Below, one piece after another: positions 17,638 through 26,262 of a stretch of 64,000 nt of DNA (the first letter of the stretch is position 1; the number at the start of each line of letters is the position of its first letter). The notes under the pieces are model-generated. The model was not told the DNA's origin and made no database searches. It saw nothing but the letters and a program-made list of their open reading frames with translations. Source of the DNA: Acidobacteriota bacterium (GTDB taxonomy: Bacteria; Acidobacteriota; Terriglobia; Terriglobales; Acidobacteriaceae); assembly GCA_021846275.1 (NCBI GenBank), contig JAJZBZ010000004.1, positions 1 to 64,000 on the forward strand, written 5' to 3'. The translations under genes were made by a program, and so were the position numbers.

Positions 17638-18744
17638 ATGCAGTCACGGATTCTGATTGTGGACGACGAGGAGCAGTTGCGATCAATGGTCGCGGCCACG
17701 TTGGCGCGTCAGAACTACGAGGTGATTCTGGCAACTGGTGCGAAAGAGGCTCTCGATTGGCTTGATCGCGAACAGTTTGACCTGGTTCTCAGCGATCTTA
17801 TCCTGCACGATGGCTATGGCACGGATCTTCTGGATCGCCTGCGTGCGACGCAGCCGCAGACGCCGCTGGTTGTGGTGACGGCTGTGCAGGATATTGGAAC
17901 TGCGATCAGTTCGATGCGTCGCGGTGCCTACGATTACCTGATGAAGCCGTTTGAGCGCGACCAGTTGCTGACGACGGTGACGCGAGCGCTGGAGCATCGA
18001 CACTCCGTGAATGTGACGCTCACATATCGCGAGAACCTGGAGGAGATTGTCCGCGCGCGCACAAAGCAACTGCGCCAGGCGATCACCGATATCGAGCGGT
18101 CGTATGACATTACGCTGGAGGCGCTGGGCGACGCGCTGGACCTGAAGGATTCGGAGACGGAAGGCCACTCACGGCGCGTCACGGCGTATACGATTGCGCT
18201 GGCGCGGGCGATGAACGTGGATATGGACCGCGTGAAGGTGATTGCGCGCGGCGCGTTTCTGCACGATATCGGCAAGATGGCGATTCCGGATTCGATCCTG
18301 CGTAAGCCTGGAAAACTGACACCGAGCGAGCAGGTGGTGATGCGCGAACACTGCGAGCGGGGATATGAGATTCTGCGCAAGATTCCCTACCTGAAGGAAG
18401 TGGCCGAGATCGTTCACTCCCACCAGGAGCACTACGACGGGACGGGCTATCCGCGCGGGCTGGTGGGCGACAGGATTCCGCTGGGTGCCCGCATCTTTGC
18501 AGTGGCAGATACGCTGGACGCGATTACCAGCGACCGCCCGTATCGCAATGCGCAGACATTCGACGTGGCTCGGCAGGAGATTCTGCGCTGCTCCGGCTCG
18601 CAGTTTGATCCCACCGTGGTCGAGGTCTTCGTCAAGGTTCCCAGCAGCCTCTGGGTCGATCTCCGGCGCGAGATTGAAAGCAAACCGCGACAACTGGCTG
18701 AGATCGACGAGGAAGTCCAGAAGTACGTCATCTCCCAGGTATGA
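17638..18744 (+). CDS. Response regulator with HD-GYP domain (candidate c-di-GMP phosphodiesterase)
   Basis: 368 aa. The receiver domain (1-120) has the acidic pocket 'VDDEE', phospho-acceptor Asp53 in 'LVLSDL' and the 'KPFE' lysine. A short helix leads to an HD-GYP domain (~155-345) with 'GHSRRVTAYT', 'FLHDIGKMAIPDSIL' (HD at 209-210) and 'HSHQEHYDGTGYPRG' (GYP at 270-272). This RpfG-like architecture degrades cyclic di-GMP under phosphorylation control. No cognate histidine kinase is adjacent, so the input is unknown. The pterin dehydratase gene follows 21 nt later. Confidence 0.92.
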   Translation: MQSRILIVDDEEQLRSMVAATLARQNYEVILATGAKEALDWLDREQFDLVLSDLILHDGYGTDLLDRLRATQPQTPLVVVTAVQDIGTAISSMRRGAYDYLMKPFERDQLLTTVTRALEHRHSVNVTLTYRENLEEIVRARTKQLRQAITDIERSYDITLEALGDALDLKDSETEGHSRRVTAYTIALARAMNVDMDRVKVIARGAFLHDIGKMAIPDSILRKPGKLTPSEQVVMREHCERGYEILRKIPYLKEVAEIVHSHQEHYDGTGYPRGLVGDRIPLGARIFAVADTLDAITSDRPYRNAQTFDVARQEILRCSGSQFDPTVVEVFVKVPSSLWVDLRREIESKPRQLAEIDEEVQKYVISQV

Positions 18745-18765
18745 TGCCTGATCAGGAGGATTTCC

Positions 18766-19050
18766 ATGCCATTGCTGAATTCCGATCAGTTGAACCAAGC
18801 CGCACGAAATCTGCCGATGTGGACCGTGGACGCGGGTGCGTTGCAGCGGAGCTTTGAGTTCAGGGATTTTGTCGCGGCAATGCAGTTTGTAAATGCGGTA
18901 GCCGCTCTGGCAGAGCAGCACGGGCACCATCCCGACATCGATATCCGCTACAACCAGGTGCTGATTCGTACCTGGAGCCATGACTCCGGCGGCGTGACCG
19001 AGCGGGATTTTCGCCTGGCGCAAGCCGTCGATTCCACCGTTTCACAATAG
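18766..19050 (+). CDS. phhB: Pterin-4a-carbinolamine dehydratase
   Basis: 94 aa, the usual size. AGGAGG lies upstream of ATG 18766. The diagnostic motif 'EQHGHHPDIDIRYNQVLIRTW' followed by a downstream Asp matches the PCD/DCoH active site. It regenerates the pterin cofactor after aromatic amino acid hydroxylation. No hydroxylase gene is visible nearby. It probably shares a transcript with the upstream HD-GYP gene. Confidence 0.92.
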   Translation: MPLLNSDQLNQAARNLPMWTVDAGALQRSFEFRDFVAAMQFVNAVAALAEQHGHHPDIDIRYNQVLIRTWSHDSGGVTERDFRLAQAVDSTVSQ

Positions 19051-19429
19051 TTCGGGCCGTCTTTCCGCGCATCCGATGGGCGCGGATGAGCACAATTTCA
19101 TCGATTGAATTTCAATACAAAAAAGCATATTTTGTGCGGGTCTATGTTTTTGCGTAGCCGCGTGAACGCCGATTGGTCGATAGCCTGAGAGCAGTTCGAC
19201 TGACAGACGTAATGCGGATCGGATGAATACGAATATGTCCGCCTCCTCTGTCTGAATATCAAATCGATTGTTTTCATTTACTTATAGAAACTCTAGCAGG
19301 GTTCTTGTATTTCGGAGTTCGGGTAGGTTGGTGTAATCCGCTCGATTTACCGTCTGAGAGCGTTCTCGTGGAGATTTCAGAAATTTACAAATATTTTGAT
19401 TTTGGTATTTATTTTTCAGAAAATCTATT
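19051..19429. other. AT-rich intergenic region, no gene seen
   Basis: This stretch is far richer in A and T than its surroundings and has no ORF that resembles a protein. It leads into the candidate small RNA at ~19430-19546 and may hold its promoter ('gatttt...tattgt' region), but no confident -35/-10 pair was found. Confidence 0.5.
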
Positions 19430-19546
19430 GTAAGCTGTAGATGTTGTGGTCGAGGTGGTACTGAGTCTCCCACCTCTGATCGCACAAGAAGTAAGTTGCG
19501 TCACTGGCCTCCCGGCACGAACTCTCGTTCGTGCCGTCTTTTTTTG
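19430..19546 (+). ncRNA. Candidate small RNA with two hairpins and an intrinsic terminator
   Basis: A first stem GAGGTGG (19452-19458) / CCACCTC (19470-19476) encloses an 11-nt loop. A short single-stranded stretch follows, then a strong terminator hairpin at 19513-19536 and a T run. No ORF ends just before the terminator, so an isolated transcript is the simplest explanation. CUCCC/CCUCC segments could pair with Shine-Dalgarno sequences. The 5' end is approximate and expression is unproven. Confidence 0.5.
19513..19546 (+). terminator. Strong intrinsic terminator
   Basis: CGGCACGAAC-TCTC-GTTCGTGCCG forms a perfect 10-bp stem with a 4-nt loop, followed by TCTTTTTTT. It lies 460 nt after the pterin dehydratase gene and 110 nt before the next CDS, so it probably ends an unannotated transcript. 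Confidence 0.9.
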
Positions 19547-19655
19547 CTGGATCGCTTATCGGTGTCCGATGAGTCAAGACGGACGAGTGGGTCGGCGCAG
19601 GAGCGCTCAACTGCTGTAGTATCGAGATGAGATTTTCCTGCGAGAGGGTGCGGAG

Positions 19656-20108
19656 ATGAAGCGGATGGTGATGGTGCGATGGGTGGCTGCGATTGCGATG
19701 TCAATTCTCACGGTGGGGAGTTATGCGCAATGGATGAATCCGGCCTTTGACGTGCCGGCCTACCACCCGTCCGCGCCGCTGAAGGTGAGCGCGCTGCCGC
19801 CGATCCTGAGCGGAAAGCAGTTGACGGGGCCGAACTTCCGCTACCCGTGGCAGGTGCATGTTTACGAGAAGGCGGCGCGGGTTTCGAGCGTGCTGTATCA
19901 GTTGCCGTGCTACTGCCGGTGCGACCGCGAGCTGGGCCACACGAGCCTGCGAAGCTGCTTCGAGGGACTGCATGGGTCCGAGTGCTCGACCTGCGCCAAG
20001 GAAGGCGCTTACGCGTATGAGCAGACGAAGCTGGGCAAGACTCCGGCGCAGATTCGCGCGGCCATTGAGCGCGGCGAATTCCAGAAGGTGAATCTGGAGA
20101 ACGAGTAA
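19656..20108 (+). CDS. CYCXC-family secreted protein
   Basis: 150 aa. The N-terminal signal sequence ends near '...SILTVGSYA'. The mature part has the compact Cys cluster 'LPCYCRCDRELGHTSLRSCF' and 'HGSECSTCAKEGAYAYEQT'. This matches the family known from CYCXC/PCYCGC-motif proteins, some of which are reported to carry selenocysteine at the X position; here X is Arg. Six cysteines within ~40 residues suggest metal binding or thiol redox chemistry outside the cytoplasm. Function is not established. The start ATG 19656 has GAGAGGGTG upstream. Confidence 0.75.
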   Translation: MKRMVMVRWVAAIAMSILTVGSYAQWMNPAFDVPAYHPSAPLKVSALPPILSGKQLTGPNFRYPWQVHVYEKAARVSSVLYQLPCYCRCDRELGHTSLRSCFEGLHGSECSTCAKEGAYAYEQTKLGKTPAQIRAAIERGEFQKVNLENE

Positions 20109-20253
20109 TTTCTGCGCGCAGGACTCGCGCCGGACAGGCTGGCGCGGGACTGGACGGTGCGCGCATACTCTGGCGCGAATTCGGTTTTGCGACGCATTCC
20201 GGGTACAATGGAGGTGCTGTACCTGACCAGATCGGGTTCGCGATGCACCAAAT

Positions 20254-20602
20254 GGGGGCGTCACGGTTTCGACGGGATCGGTAGCGGCAGAGAGGCATGC
20301 CGGGGTGTGGGCACCCGTAATCGCTTACAAAACAACAATTGCCAACAACAATCTGGCACTTGCTGCTTAATTAAGTAAGCAGCCGTCTTCCTCGGCTTCG
20401 CCTGTGGGCTGAGAGCGGACGTCGCACAGCAGGCTGGCTGGAGCCGCTCGGTCCGTGTGGCTTCGGCAAGATCATCGGACTAGTGTCGTCGGTTTCTTGT
20501 CTGTTCTGAGCCGAAGGCGCGAATCCTCTGAATAGACTGAGCATGGAGTCTCTCGGCTGACATTGATTTCGGACGCGGGTTCAACTCCCGCCGCCTCCAC
20601 CA
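20254..20602 (+). ncRNA. ssrA: tmRNA (ssrA)
   Basis: One-piece tmRNA. The 5' GGGGGCG (20254-20260) pairs with CGCCTCC (20592-20598), followed by A and an encoded CCA. The 5' box 'cgtcacggtttcgacggg' and the T-arm 'gcgggttcaactcccgc' are typical. The tag reading frame starts with resume codon GCT at 20323 and reads AYKTTIANNNLALAA followed by TAA at 20368-20370. It releases stalled ribosomes and tags the incomplete peptide for proteolysis. A TACAAT -10-like element lies at 20204-20209. Confidence 0.96.
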
Positions 20603-20658
20603 ACTCTCGTTCCACCTCTGTTCTTCCAAATTACGCCTGACTGCCCGGTGCGGCTCGG

Positions 20659-22728
20659 TCAGCGCATGGCAATGCTCGTTTCCAGGGGCAGGTCGGCGGA
20701 AGAATCTCCGGCTTTGATGGTGTAGCTGCCGGGTTGGAGTTGCCAGGCGTGGCTGGCAACCGACCAGTACAGAAAGGACTGCGCGTCGAGCGACAGTGTT
20801 ATCCGCTTTGACTCGCCCGGATTCAAAGTGATCTTGCGAAACGCCGCCAACCGGAGCGGCGGTTCATCTCCCTCTGGAATGGGCGGAAAGCCAACGTAAA
20901 CCTGGGCTACTTCGGCTCCGGCGCGATGGCCGGTGTTGGTAACTGTGAGCTGCACATCAACCGTGTGCTGCTTTCCGACGACCGGAGTTGCCTTCATGTC
21001 TGAGATGGAGAACGTGGTGTAGGAAAGGCCGAAACCAAAGGGAAAAAGCGGCGTGAGCTGATGGGATTGATACCATCGGTAGCCGACGTCCAGCTTCTCG
21101 TCATAGTGAACCTCCTGGCCGTTGCCGGGATACCATTTCGGATTCTGAGCAAGCGTCTGGTCGATGCTGGCAGGGAAGGTCATGGGAAGTTTTCCCGAGG
21201 GATTGACGACGCCGAAAAGAACGTCAGCCACGGCGTTGCCGTCTTCCTCGCCCGGATACCAGGCTTCGAGTACCGCAGCCACCGAGTCGATCCACGGCAT
21301 GAGCAGCGCCGAGCCGCTTTTGAGCACGACGATGGTCTTTGGGTTTGCGGCAGCAACAGCGGAGATCAGATTGTTCATCGCAGCCGACAACTCGATCGGA
21401 TGATCGCGTCCCTCGCTCTCGCTGTCGCCAATCATGAGGATCGCCATATCAACACGCTTGGCCGCGTGAACTGCGGCCTGAAGGTCCGATCCATCCAGCA
21501 GTTCTACATGTTTTTGCAGCGGCATGTGCGCCTCGATGCCATCGATGGGCGCGATGCTATAAAGCGGGATGACGTGAGAGCTGCCGCCGCCACCTGTCTT
21601 TGCCTGTAGAGCGTCGGGGCCAATCACGGCGATGGAGCGCAGGCTGGATGTATCGATGGGCAGAATGTGATTCTGGTTTTTCAGAAGCACCATGCCCTGT
21701 TCGGCGATCACGCGCGAGGCTCTGCCGTCGTCCAGAACCGGAATGGAGCGCAACTGTTTCGGTTTCGCGCCGAAGAGTCCAAAACGCATCATGGTTGCGA
21801 AGCGCCGCACCAGCATTTCGTTAATCGTGGCGATGGGAACCTGTCCCTGGTTGATCGCGGTCTTCAGGGCATCGCCGAAATAAATCCCGGTCGGCATTTC
21901 CAGATCAAGTCCATTCAGTGCGCTTGGCACCGTGCTGTGTACGGCACCCCAGTCGGAGAGCACAAAGCCGCGAAACTTCCATTCGTCCTCGAGCACGGAG
22001 AGCAGCGGCTTATTCTCGCAGTCGAAGGTGCCGTTGACCTTCGGGTAGGCGCACATGACCGAGGCTACGTTACCCTGGACGACCGCGGCGTGAAAGCCAG
22101 GCATGTAGATTTCACGCAGAGCACGTTCGTCAACGGTTTCGTCAATGCGGAAGCGGTTGCTTTCCTGGTTGTTGGCGATGTAGTGCTTCACATTCGCGAG
22201 CACGCCAACGCTCTGGATGCCCTGAATGGTTGCCACCGCGATCTGGCCGTCGAGATACGGATCCTCGCTGTAGCTCTCGAACGTGCGTCCGTTCTGCGGC
22301 ACGCGGATGATGTTGATGTCCGGCGCTTCGAGCAGATCAGACTGGAGGTCGCGCGTCTCCTCGCCGGCGGTCTTCCCGTACAGGCGCGCGAGTCCCGGAT
22401 CCCAGGAAGCGGCCAGCGCGATGGGAGCTGGCAGCGCAGTGGCACGGAGCTGCGGGCTTGCGCCTCCCGGACCCACTCCGGCGGGGCCGTTCGTCATGGG
22501 GAATGCGGGAATGCCAAGGCGGGGAATGCCCGGGACGTAACGGTAGTGTTCGGCGGTGCGGATGCCGTGCAATTCGGTGATTTTTTCATCGAGCGTCATC
22601 TTTGCGACGATTGCCCGCGCACGAGCGTAGTCGTCGTCGATGGTAGCGGACTTCGATTGTGGCATGGCAATCTGACAGCCAAGAACCAACAGGAAACAAG
22701 CCAGGATTCCAGAACCACGTTTCTTCAT
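20659..22728 (-). CDS. Secreted beta-glucosidase-type glycoside hydrolase, family 3
   Basis: 689 aa from ATG 22728 (GGAG 9 nt upstream); the track start 22743 adds five residues. A signal peptide or lipoprotein-like leader ('GILACFLLVLGCQIAMPQS') is present. The GH3 N-terminal barrel has 'NGPAGVGPGG', 'KHYIANNQE' and the nucleophile region 'GFVLSDWGAVHS'. The C-terminal alpha/beta domain includes 'AVIGPDAL' and 'GGGGSSHV', and a fibronectin III-like domain ends the protein. GH3 enzymes remove terminal beta-linked glucose, xylose or similar sugars from oligosaccharides. Exact substrate cannot be read. It stands alone between tmRNA and cutC. Confidence 0.9.
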   Translation of the reverse strand: MKKRGSGILACFLLVLGCQIAMPQSKSATIDDDYARARAIVAKMTLDEKITELHGIRTAEHYRYVPGIPRLGIPAFPMTNGPAGVGPGGASPQLRATALPAPIALAASWDPGLARLYGKTAGEETRDLQSDLLEAPDINIIRVPQNGRTFESYSEDPYLDGQIAVATIQGIQSVGVLANVKHYIANNQESNRFRIDETVDERALREIYMPGFHAAVVQGNVASVMCAYPKVNGTFDCENKPLLSVLEDEWKFRGFVLSDWGAVHSTVPSALNGLDLEMPTGIYFGDALKTAINQGQVPIATINEMLVRRFATMMRFGLFGAKPKQLRSIPVLDDGRASRVIAEQGMVLLKNQNHILPIDTSSLRSIAVIGPDALQAKTGGGGSSHVIPLYSIAPIDGIEAHMPLQKHVELLDGSDLQAAVHAAKRVDMAILMIGDSESEGRDHPIELSAAMNNLISAVAAANPKTIVVLKSGSALLMPWIDSVAAVLEAWYPGEEDGNAVADVLFGVVNPSGKLPMTFPASIDQTLAQNPKWYPGNGQEVHYDEKLDVGYRWYQSHQLTPLFPFGFGLSYTTFSISDMKATPVVGKQHTVDVQLTVTNTGHRAGAEVAQVYVGFPPIPEGDEPPLRLAAFRKITLNPGESKRITLSLDAQSFLYWSVASHAWQLQPGSYTIKAGDSSADLPLETSIAMR

Positions 22729-23017
22729 TGTTTTATGCTCCATCAGCGTCCGAATTAAAAAGACAGCCCAGTATAGTCCACCAATGCGAAGTGCCTGACC
22801 ACTCGACTATTGCGGATGTGTTCATCCCGATTTACCTCACTCCCGCAGGCACAGTAGCAGCGCGCTCGGCTACGGAACAATGTCGTTGTGCCGTCAGCGG
22901 ATATTGCGATTGACCGCTCCGATCACCTTCTGAAGACATGCGATACACTGAACCCCGAAACAGTGGAATTGCAGATGCTCCGCCGACATTCATGAGAAAT
23001 CAGTTGAGAGTTGCGTC

Positions 23018-23785
23018 ATGAAAATCAGACTCGAAGTTTGCGTGGATTCGGTGGAGTCTGCACTGGCAGCCAGCAGCGGCGGCGCGGATCGCATCGAGTT
23101 GTGCAGCGCGCTGCATGCGGGCGGCATTACGCCGAGCTTCGGGCTGATAGGGCAGGTGCGCAGGCTCACTGCGGTGGAGTTGTGCGTGCTGGTGCGTCCG
23201 CGCGAAGGAGATTTTTTTTACAGTGACTGCGAGTTCGCCGTGATGGTGGAGGATGTGAAGCGCGCGCGCGACCTGGGCTGCGAGGCCGTCGTGATCGGCG
23301 TGCTGACGCGCGACCGACAGGTGGACTGCGAGCGGACAGCGAGGCTAATTGATGCGGCTCGTCCGATGAAGGTTACGTTCAACCGCGCGTTTGATGTATC
23401 GCGCGATCTGGAACGCTCGCTTGCAGACGTACTTTCCGTTGGTGCGGACCGCATTCTCACCTCGGGCGGCGAGCGCTTCGCGATCGATGGAGCGGATCGA
23501 ATTGCGCGACTGGTGAAGGCTGCCGGGGAACGGATTGTGATTCTTGGCGGCGGTGGTCTGCGCCCGTCCAATGTGGCCGAGTTCGTGCGGCGCAGCGGTG
23601 TTACCGAAGTCCATACGTCGCTGCGATCCGAAAACGTCGTGGCGGCGCATCAGCAGGCCGCCGATGCGATTCTGGGCGTGGAGCCGGAGGCGCGGGCTGT
23701 GATTCGCGTAAGCGAAGTGCAGAAAATGCGCAGCGCGCTGGATGCTGTGCAGGCAAGTGGCGCCGCGCGTTCATCGACCGAGTGA
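23018..23785 (+). CDS. cutC: CutC family protein
   Basis: 255 aa. TIM-barrel family with the typical start 'LEVCVDSVESALAASSGGADRIELCS' and 'GGITPSFGLI', then 'VLVRPREGDFFY', 'KVTFNRAFDV' and 'ILTSGG'. The family is named for copper homeostasis in E. coli, but the biochemical role is uncertain. It lies upstream of the arsenic locus on the same strand as arsC and acr3, separated from them by the divergent arsR. Confidence 0.9.
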   Translation: MKIRLEVCVDSVESALAASSGGADRIELCSALHAGGITPSFGLIGQVRRLTAVELCVLVRPREGDFFYSDCEFAVMVEDVKRARDLGCEAVVIGVLTRDRQVDCERTARLIDAARPMKVTFNRAFDVSRDLERSLADVLSVGADRILTSGGERFAIDGADRIARLVKAAGERIVILGGGGLRPSNVAEFVRRSGVTEVHTSLRSENVVAAHQQAADAILGVEPEARAVIRVSEVQKMRSALDAVQASGAARSSTE

Positions 23786-23905
23786 GCGCTGGTCTGTGGC
23801 CGCGAAGACGCTGCTGCCGACGGTGCGGTAGCTTGACTGCTGATCCCCGACGATGGAGTAACCGACGGACTGATCACGCGACTCGAATCGCAGGTGGATA
23901 CTGAC

Positions 23906-24313
23906 TCAGCAGGTGCAGGCGCAGGGTGATGGCGCGGCGAGCAGAGCGGGCAATTTCTGAGGGGCGCGGCAGGCGCGGCGAAAGCGGTTGAGGTCAGCCT
24001 GCATAAGGCGGTCGTCGGCCAGGGCGGCGAGCGTTTCGCGCAGAATGTTGTCTGCGCCTTCGTTCGGCGGTGTGACGATTCGGTAATGCATCCACTTGCC
24101 TTCGCGTCGCGCGGCGACGATGCCGGCGCGGCGCAGATAGGCAAGATGGCGCGAGACCTTGGGCTGGCTCTGGCCCAGCACTTCGACAAAGTAGCAGACG
24201 CAGACCTCCCTGCCCTGCATGAGATTGAGCAGGCGCAGACGTGTGCGATCAGCCAGCGCGGAGAAGAGCAGGGCCAGATCGAAGTGCTTCGGGATGCGCG
24301 CACGGGAGGGCAT
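23906..24313 (-). CDS. arsR: ArsR-family metalloregulator
   Basis: 135 aa from ATG 24313; the longer track ORF (24409) would run through the operator. A winged helix covers ~10-95 ('ALADRTRLRLLNLM', 'SQPKVSRHLAYLRRAGIVAARREGKWMHYRI'). The 'REVCVCYFVEVL' segment places a Cys pair in the helix used by ArsR for As(III)/Sb(III) sensing. The C-terminus ends 'CACTC', possibly extra metal ligands. It diverges from arsC and the inverted repeat at 24335-24363 lies between them, so it likely represses both. Confidence 0.9.
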   Translation of the reverse strand: MPSRARIPKHFDLALLFSALADRTRLRLLNLMQGREVCVCYFVEVLGQSQPKVSRHLAYLRRAGIVAARREGKWMHYRIVTPPNEGADNILRETLAALADDRLMQADLNRFRRACRAPQKLPALLAAPSPCACTC

Positions 24314-24334
24314 AGGGAGAGTATATGTGAATTT

Positions 24335-24363
24335 GCAGATGTGTTCCTTGTCAATACATCTGC
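24335..24363. promoter_or_regulatory. Inverted repeat, candidate ArsR operator
   Basis: GCAGATGT (24335-24342) and its exact complement ACATCTGC (24356-24363) are separated by 13 bp, in the 112-bp gap between divergent arsR and arsC. It overlaps the putative -35 of arsC and lies 22 bp from the arsR start, suitable for repression in both directions. Confidence 0.62.
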
Positions 24364-24378
24364 TTACGCATATATAAT
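24348..24378 (+). promoter_or_regulatory. Putative arsC-acr3 promoter
   Basis: TTGTCA (24348-24353) is followed by TATATAAT. Reading TATATA gives a 17-bp spacer and TATAAT gives 19. The element lies ~50 bp before the arsC start and overlaps the inverted repeat. Confidence 0.55.
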
Positions 24379-24425
24379 TGAAGAAATCCTCCGAGACTGA
24401 AGAATGCACGTAACGAGGGGTGAGA

Positions 24426-24917
24426 ATGGCGGAGCATTACAGCGTGTTGTTTCTGTGTACGGGGAATTCTGCGCGGTCGATCATGGCCGAGGCGATTCTC
24501 AACCACAAGGGACGGGGGCGGTTTACGGCTTACAGCGCGGGCAGTCATCCCTCGGGCGAGCCGCGCAGGGAAGCGCTGGCGCAGATTGCGTCAGTGGGCA
24601 TGGCGACGACGGGGCTGCGCAGCAAATCGTGGAACGAGTTTTCGCGGCCCGACGCGCCGGGGATGGATTTTGTCTTCACCGTCTGCGACAGCGCGGCGCG
24701 GGAGACGTGTCCGCTGTGGCCAGGGCAGCCGATGACGGCGCACTGGGGCATTCCCGATCCGGCTGCGGTGAAGGGCAGCGACGAGGAGATTGCGCGCGCG
24801 TTTCGCGATGCGTTCACGGTGCTGGACAGGCGGATCGGGCTGTTTCTGAGCCTGCCGCTGGCAACGCTGGAGGAGATGGCGATCCGGCGCGAGATCGACC
24901 GGATCGGGAGGTCGTGA
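24426..24917 (+). CDS. arsC: Arsenate reductase, low-molecular-weight phosphatase type
   Basis: 163 aa from ATG 24426, or 165 from GTG 24420. The P-loop-like motif 'FLCTGNSARS' near the N-terminus carries the nucleophilic Cys, and Cys residues in 'FVFTVCDSAARETCPLWPG' fit the relay cysteines of the thioredoxin-coupled ArsC family. 'HWGIPDPA' holds the general acid Asp. It reduces As(V) to As(III), which the next gene exports 4 nt downstream. Confidence 0.92.
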   Translation: MAEHYSVLFLCTGNSARSIMAEAILNHKGRGRFTAYSAGSHPSGEPRREALAQIASVGMATTGLRSKSWNEFSRPDAPGMDFVFTVCDSAARETCPLWPGQPMTAHWGIPDPAAVKGSDEEIARAFRDAFTVLDRRIGLFLSLPLATLEEMAIRREIDRIGRS

Positions 24918-24920
24918 GCG

Positions 24921-26003
24921 ATGGCGAAGAGCCGGTTGTCGTTTCTGGACCGCTATCTTACTGGCTGGATTTTTGCGGCGATGGCTGCCGGGCTTGCGCT
25001 CGGATGGCTGGCTCCGGGCGTGACGCCGCTGCTGAGTCGGCTGAGCGTGGGCACGGTCTCGCTGCCGATTGCCGCCGGGCTGATCCTGATGATGTATCCG
25101 CCGTTTACGCGCGTGCGCTTCGAGGCGCTGCATGAGGTCTTTCGCAATGGGCGCGTACTGGGGTTGTCCTTGCTGCAGAACTGGGTGATCGGGCCGGTGC
25201 TGATGTTTGCGCTGGCGGTGATTTTTTTGCGTGGGTATCCAGAGTATATGGCCGGGCTGATTCTGATTGGCCTCGCGCGGTGCATTGCGATGGTGATCGT
25301 GTGGAACGAGCTGGCGAAGGGCGATACGCAGTATGCCGCCGGTCTGGTCGCGTTCAATTCACTGTTTCAGGTGCTGTTTTATTCAGCGTATGCGTGGGTG
25401 TTTCTCACCGTGATTCCGCAATGGCTGGGGCTGCGTGGCGCGGTGGTGCATATTCGGATGAGCGAGATTGCGCGCAGCGTGGCGATCTATCTGGGCATAC
25501 CGTTTGTGGCGGGGTTTGCGACGCGCGTACTGCTGCGACGGGCAGGCCGCAGCGAGTGGTACGACGGAAAGTTTGTGCCGCGCCTGGCACCGCTGACGCT
25601 GGTGGCGCTGCTGTTCACGATTGTAGCGATGTTTTCGCTGAAGGCGGATGCAATTGTGCGGCTGCCGCTGGATGTGCTGCGCATTGCCGTGCCGCTGTTG
25701 CTGTATTTCGTCGCGATGTTTCTGGTTTCGTTCTGGATGGGCAGGCGAGTGGGCGCGGATTATTCGCGGACGACGACGCTTGCGTTTACGGCGGCTTCGA
25801 ACAACTTTGAGCTGGCGATTGCCGTGGCGGTTTCGGTCTTTGGCATCCACTCGGGCGAAGCGTTTGCCGCGGTGATTGGGCCGCTGGTCGAGGTGCCGGT
25901 GATGATTGCGCTGGTGAATCTGGCGCTGCGCTTTCAGCGGCAGTTTTTTCCCGATGCGGAGGCTGCGGCGATGGACAGTGTTTGCGAGACGCGACGCTGC
26001 TGA
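24921..26003 (+). CDS. acr3: ACR3-family arsenite efflux transporter
   Basis: 360 aa with ten predicted membrane segments. Signatures are '[13 protein letters not shown]', '[21 protein letters not shown]' with the conserved Cys used in As(III) transport, and '[21 protein letters not shown]'. It pumps arsenite out of the cell. It is co-transcribed with arsC. Its 3' end meets the remnant of an antitoxin gene on the other strand. The C-terminal tail 'DSVCETRRC' carries two extra cysteines of unknown relevance. Confidence 0.93.
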   Translation: MAKSRLSFLDRYLTGWIFAAMAAGLALGWLAPGVTPLLSRLSVGTVSLPIAAGLILMMYPPFTRVRFEALHEVFRNGRVLGLSLLQNWVIGPVLMFALAVIFLRGYPEYMAGLILIGLARCIAMVIVWNELAKGDTQYAAGLVAFNSLFQVLFYSAYAWVFLTVIPQWLGLRGAVVHIRMSEIARSVAIYLGIPFVAGFATRVLLRRAGRSEWYDGKFVPRLAPLTLVALLFTIVAMFSLKADAIVRLPLDVLRIAVPLLLYFVAMFLVSFWMGRRVGADYSRTTTLAFTAASNNFELAIAVAVSVFGIHSGEAFAAVIGPLVEVPVMIALVNLALRFQRQFFPDAEAAAMDSVCETRRC

Positions 26004-26213
26004 GGCGCGTGCTGTCAGAGTCTGTTTTGTTCGTATTACCCCGGCGACTTACTCCTGCGGCTTTCCGGTTTTGCGCTGCGCTTCGATGAGCGCCGAGGCG
26101 AGGGAAAACTTCGACTCAAGCGCGTCATATTCGACGACAAATTCTGGATCGTTCTTCCATTTGCGGAAGGATTCTTCCGCAGGGATCATTTGGCGTTGCA
26201 TTGAATCTCCCAT
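26001..26213 (-). pseudogene. Truncated HigA-like XRE antitoxin gene with in-frame stop
   Basis: Not in the ORF track. From ATG 26213 (or 26201, which has GGGAG 8 nt upstream) the frame reads 54 aa, including 'ESFRKWKNDPEFVVEYDALE' and 'LIEAQRKTGKPQE', then TAA at 26051-26049. The next codons continue as 'VAGVIRTKQTLTAR'. Family members read roughly 'GLTQEQVAERMGTTQSAVAR' here, so the stop replaces the Gln and homology resumes in frame. A CAA-to-TAA change is the simplest cause. Homology fades where acr3 ends, and no HigB-type toxin gene is adjacent. The fragment is probably not functional, although the short form may be translated. Confidence 0.65.
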
Positions 26214-26262
26214 TGCATTGCTCCATACGAGTTCTCTGAGATTTCAGCATGGCACTGTGCGA

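Noticed and set aside
20157-20378. 73-aa ORF over the tmRNA 5' half
   Set aside because: It runs through the tmRNA acceptor and tag regions in a different frame from the true tag.
23786-23905. Possible gene between cutC and arsR
   Set aside because: Only 120 bp, with stops in forward frames; the minus-strand frame is a continuation of a shadow ORF.
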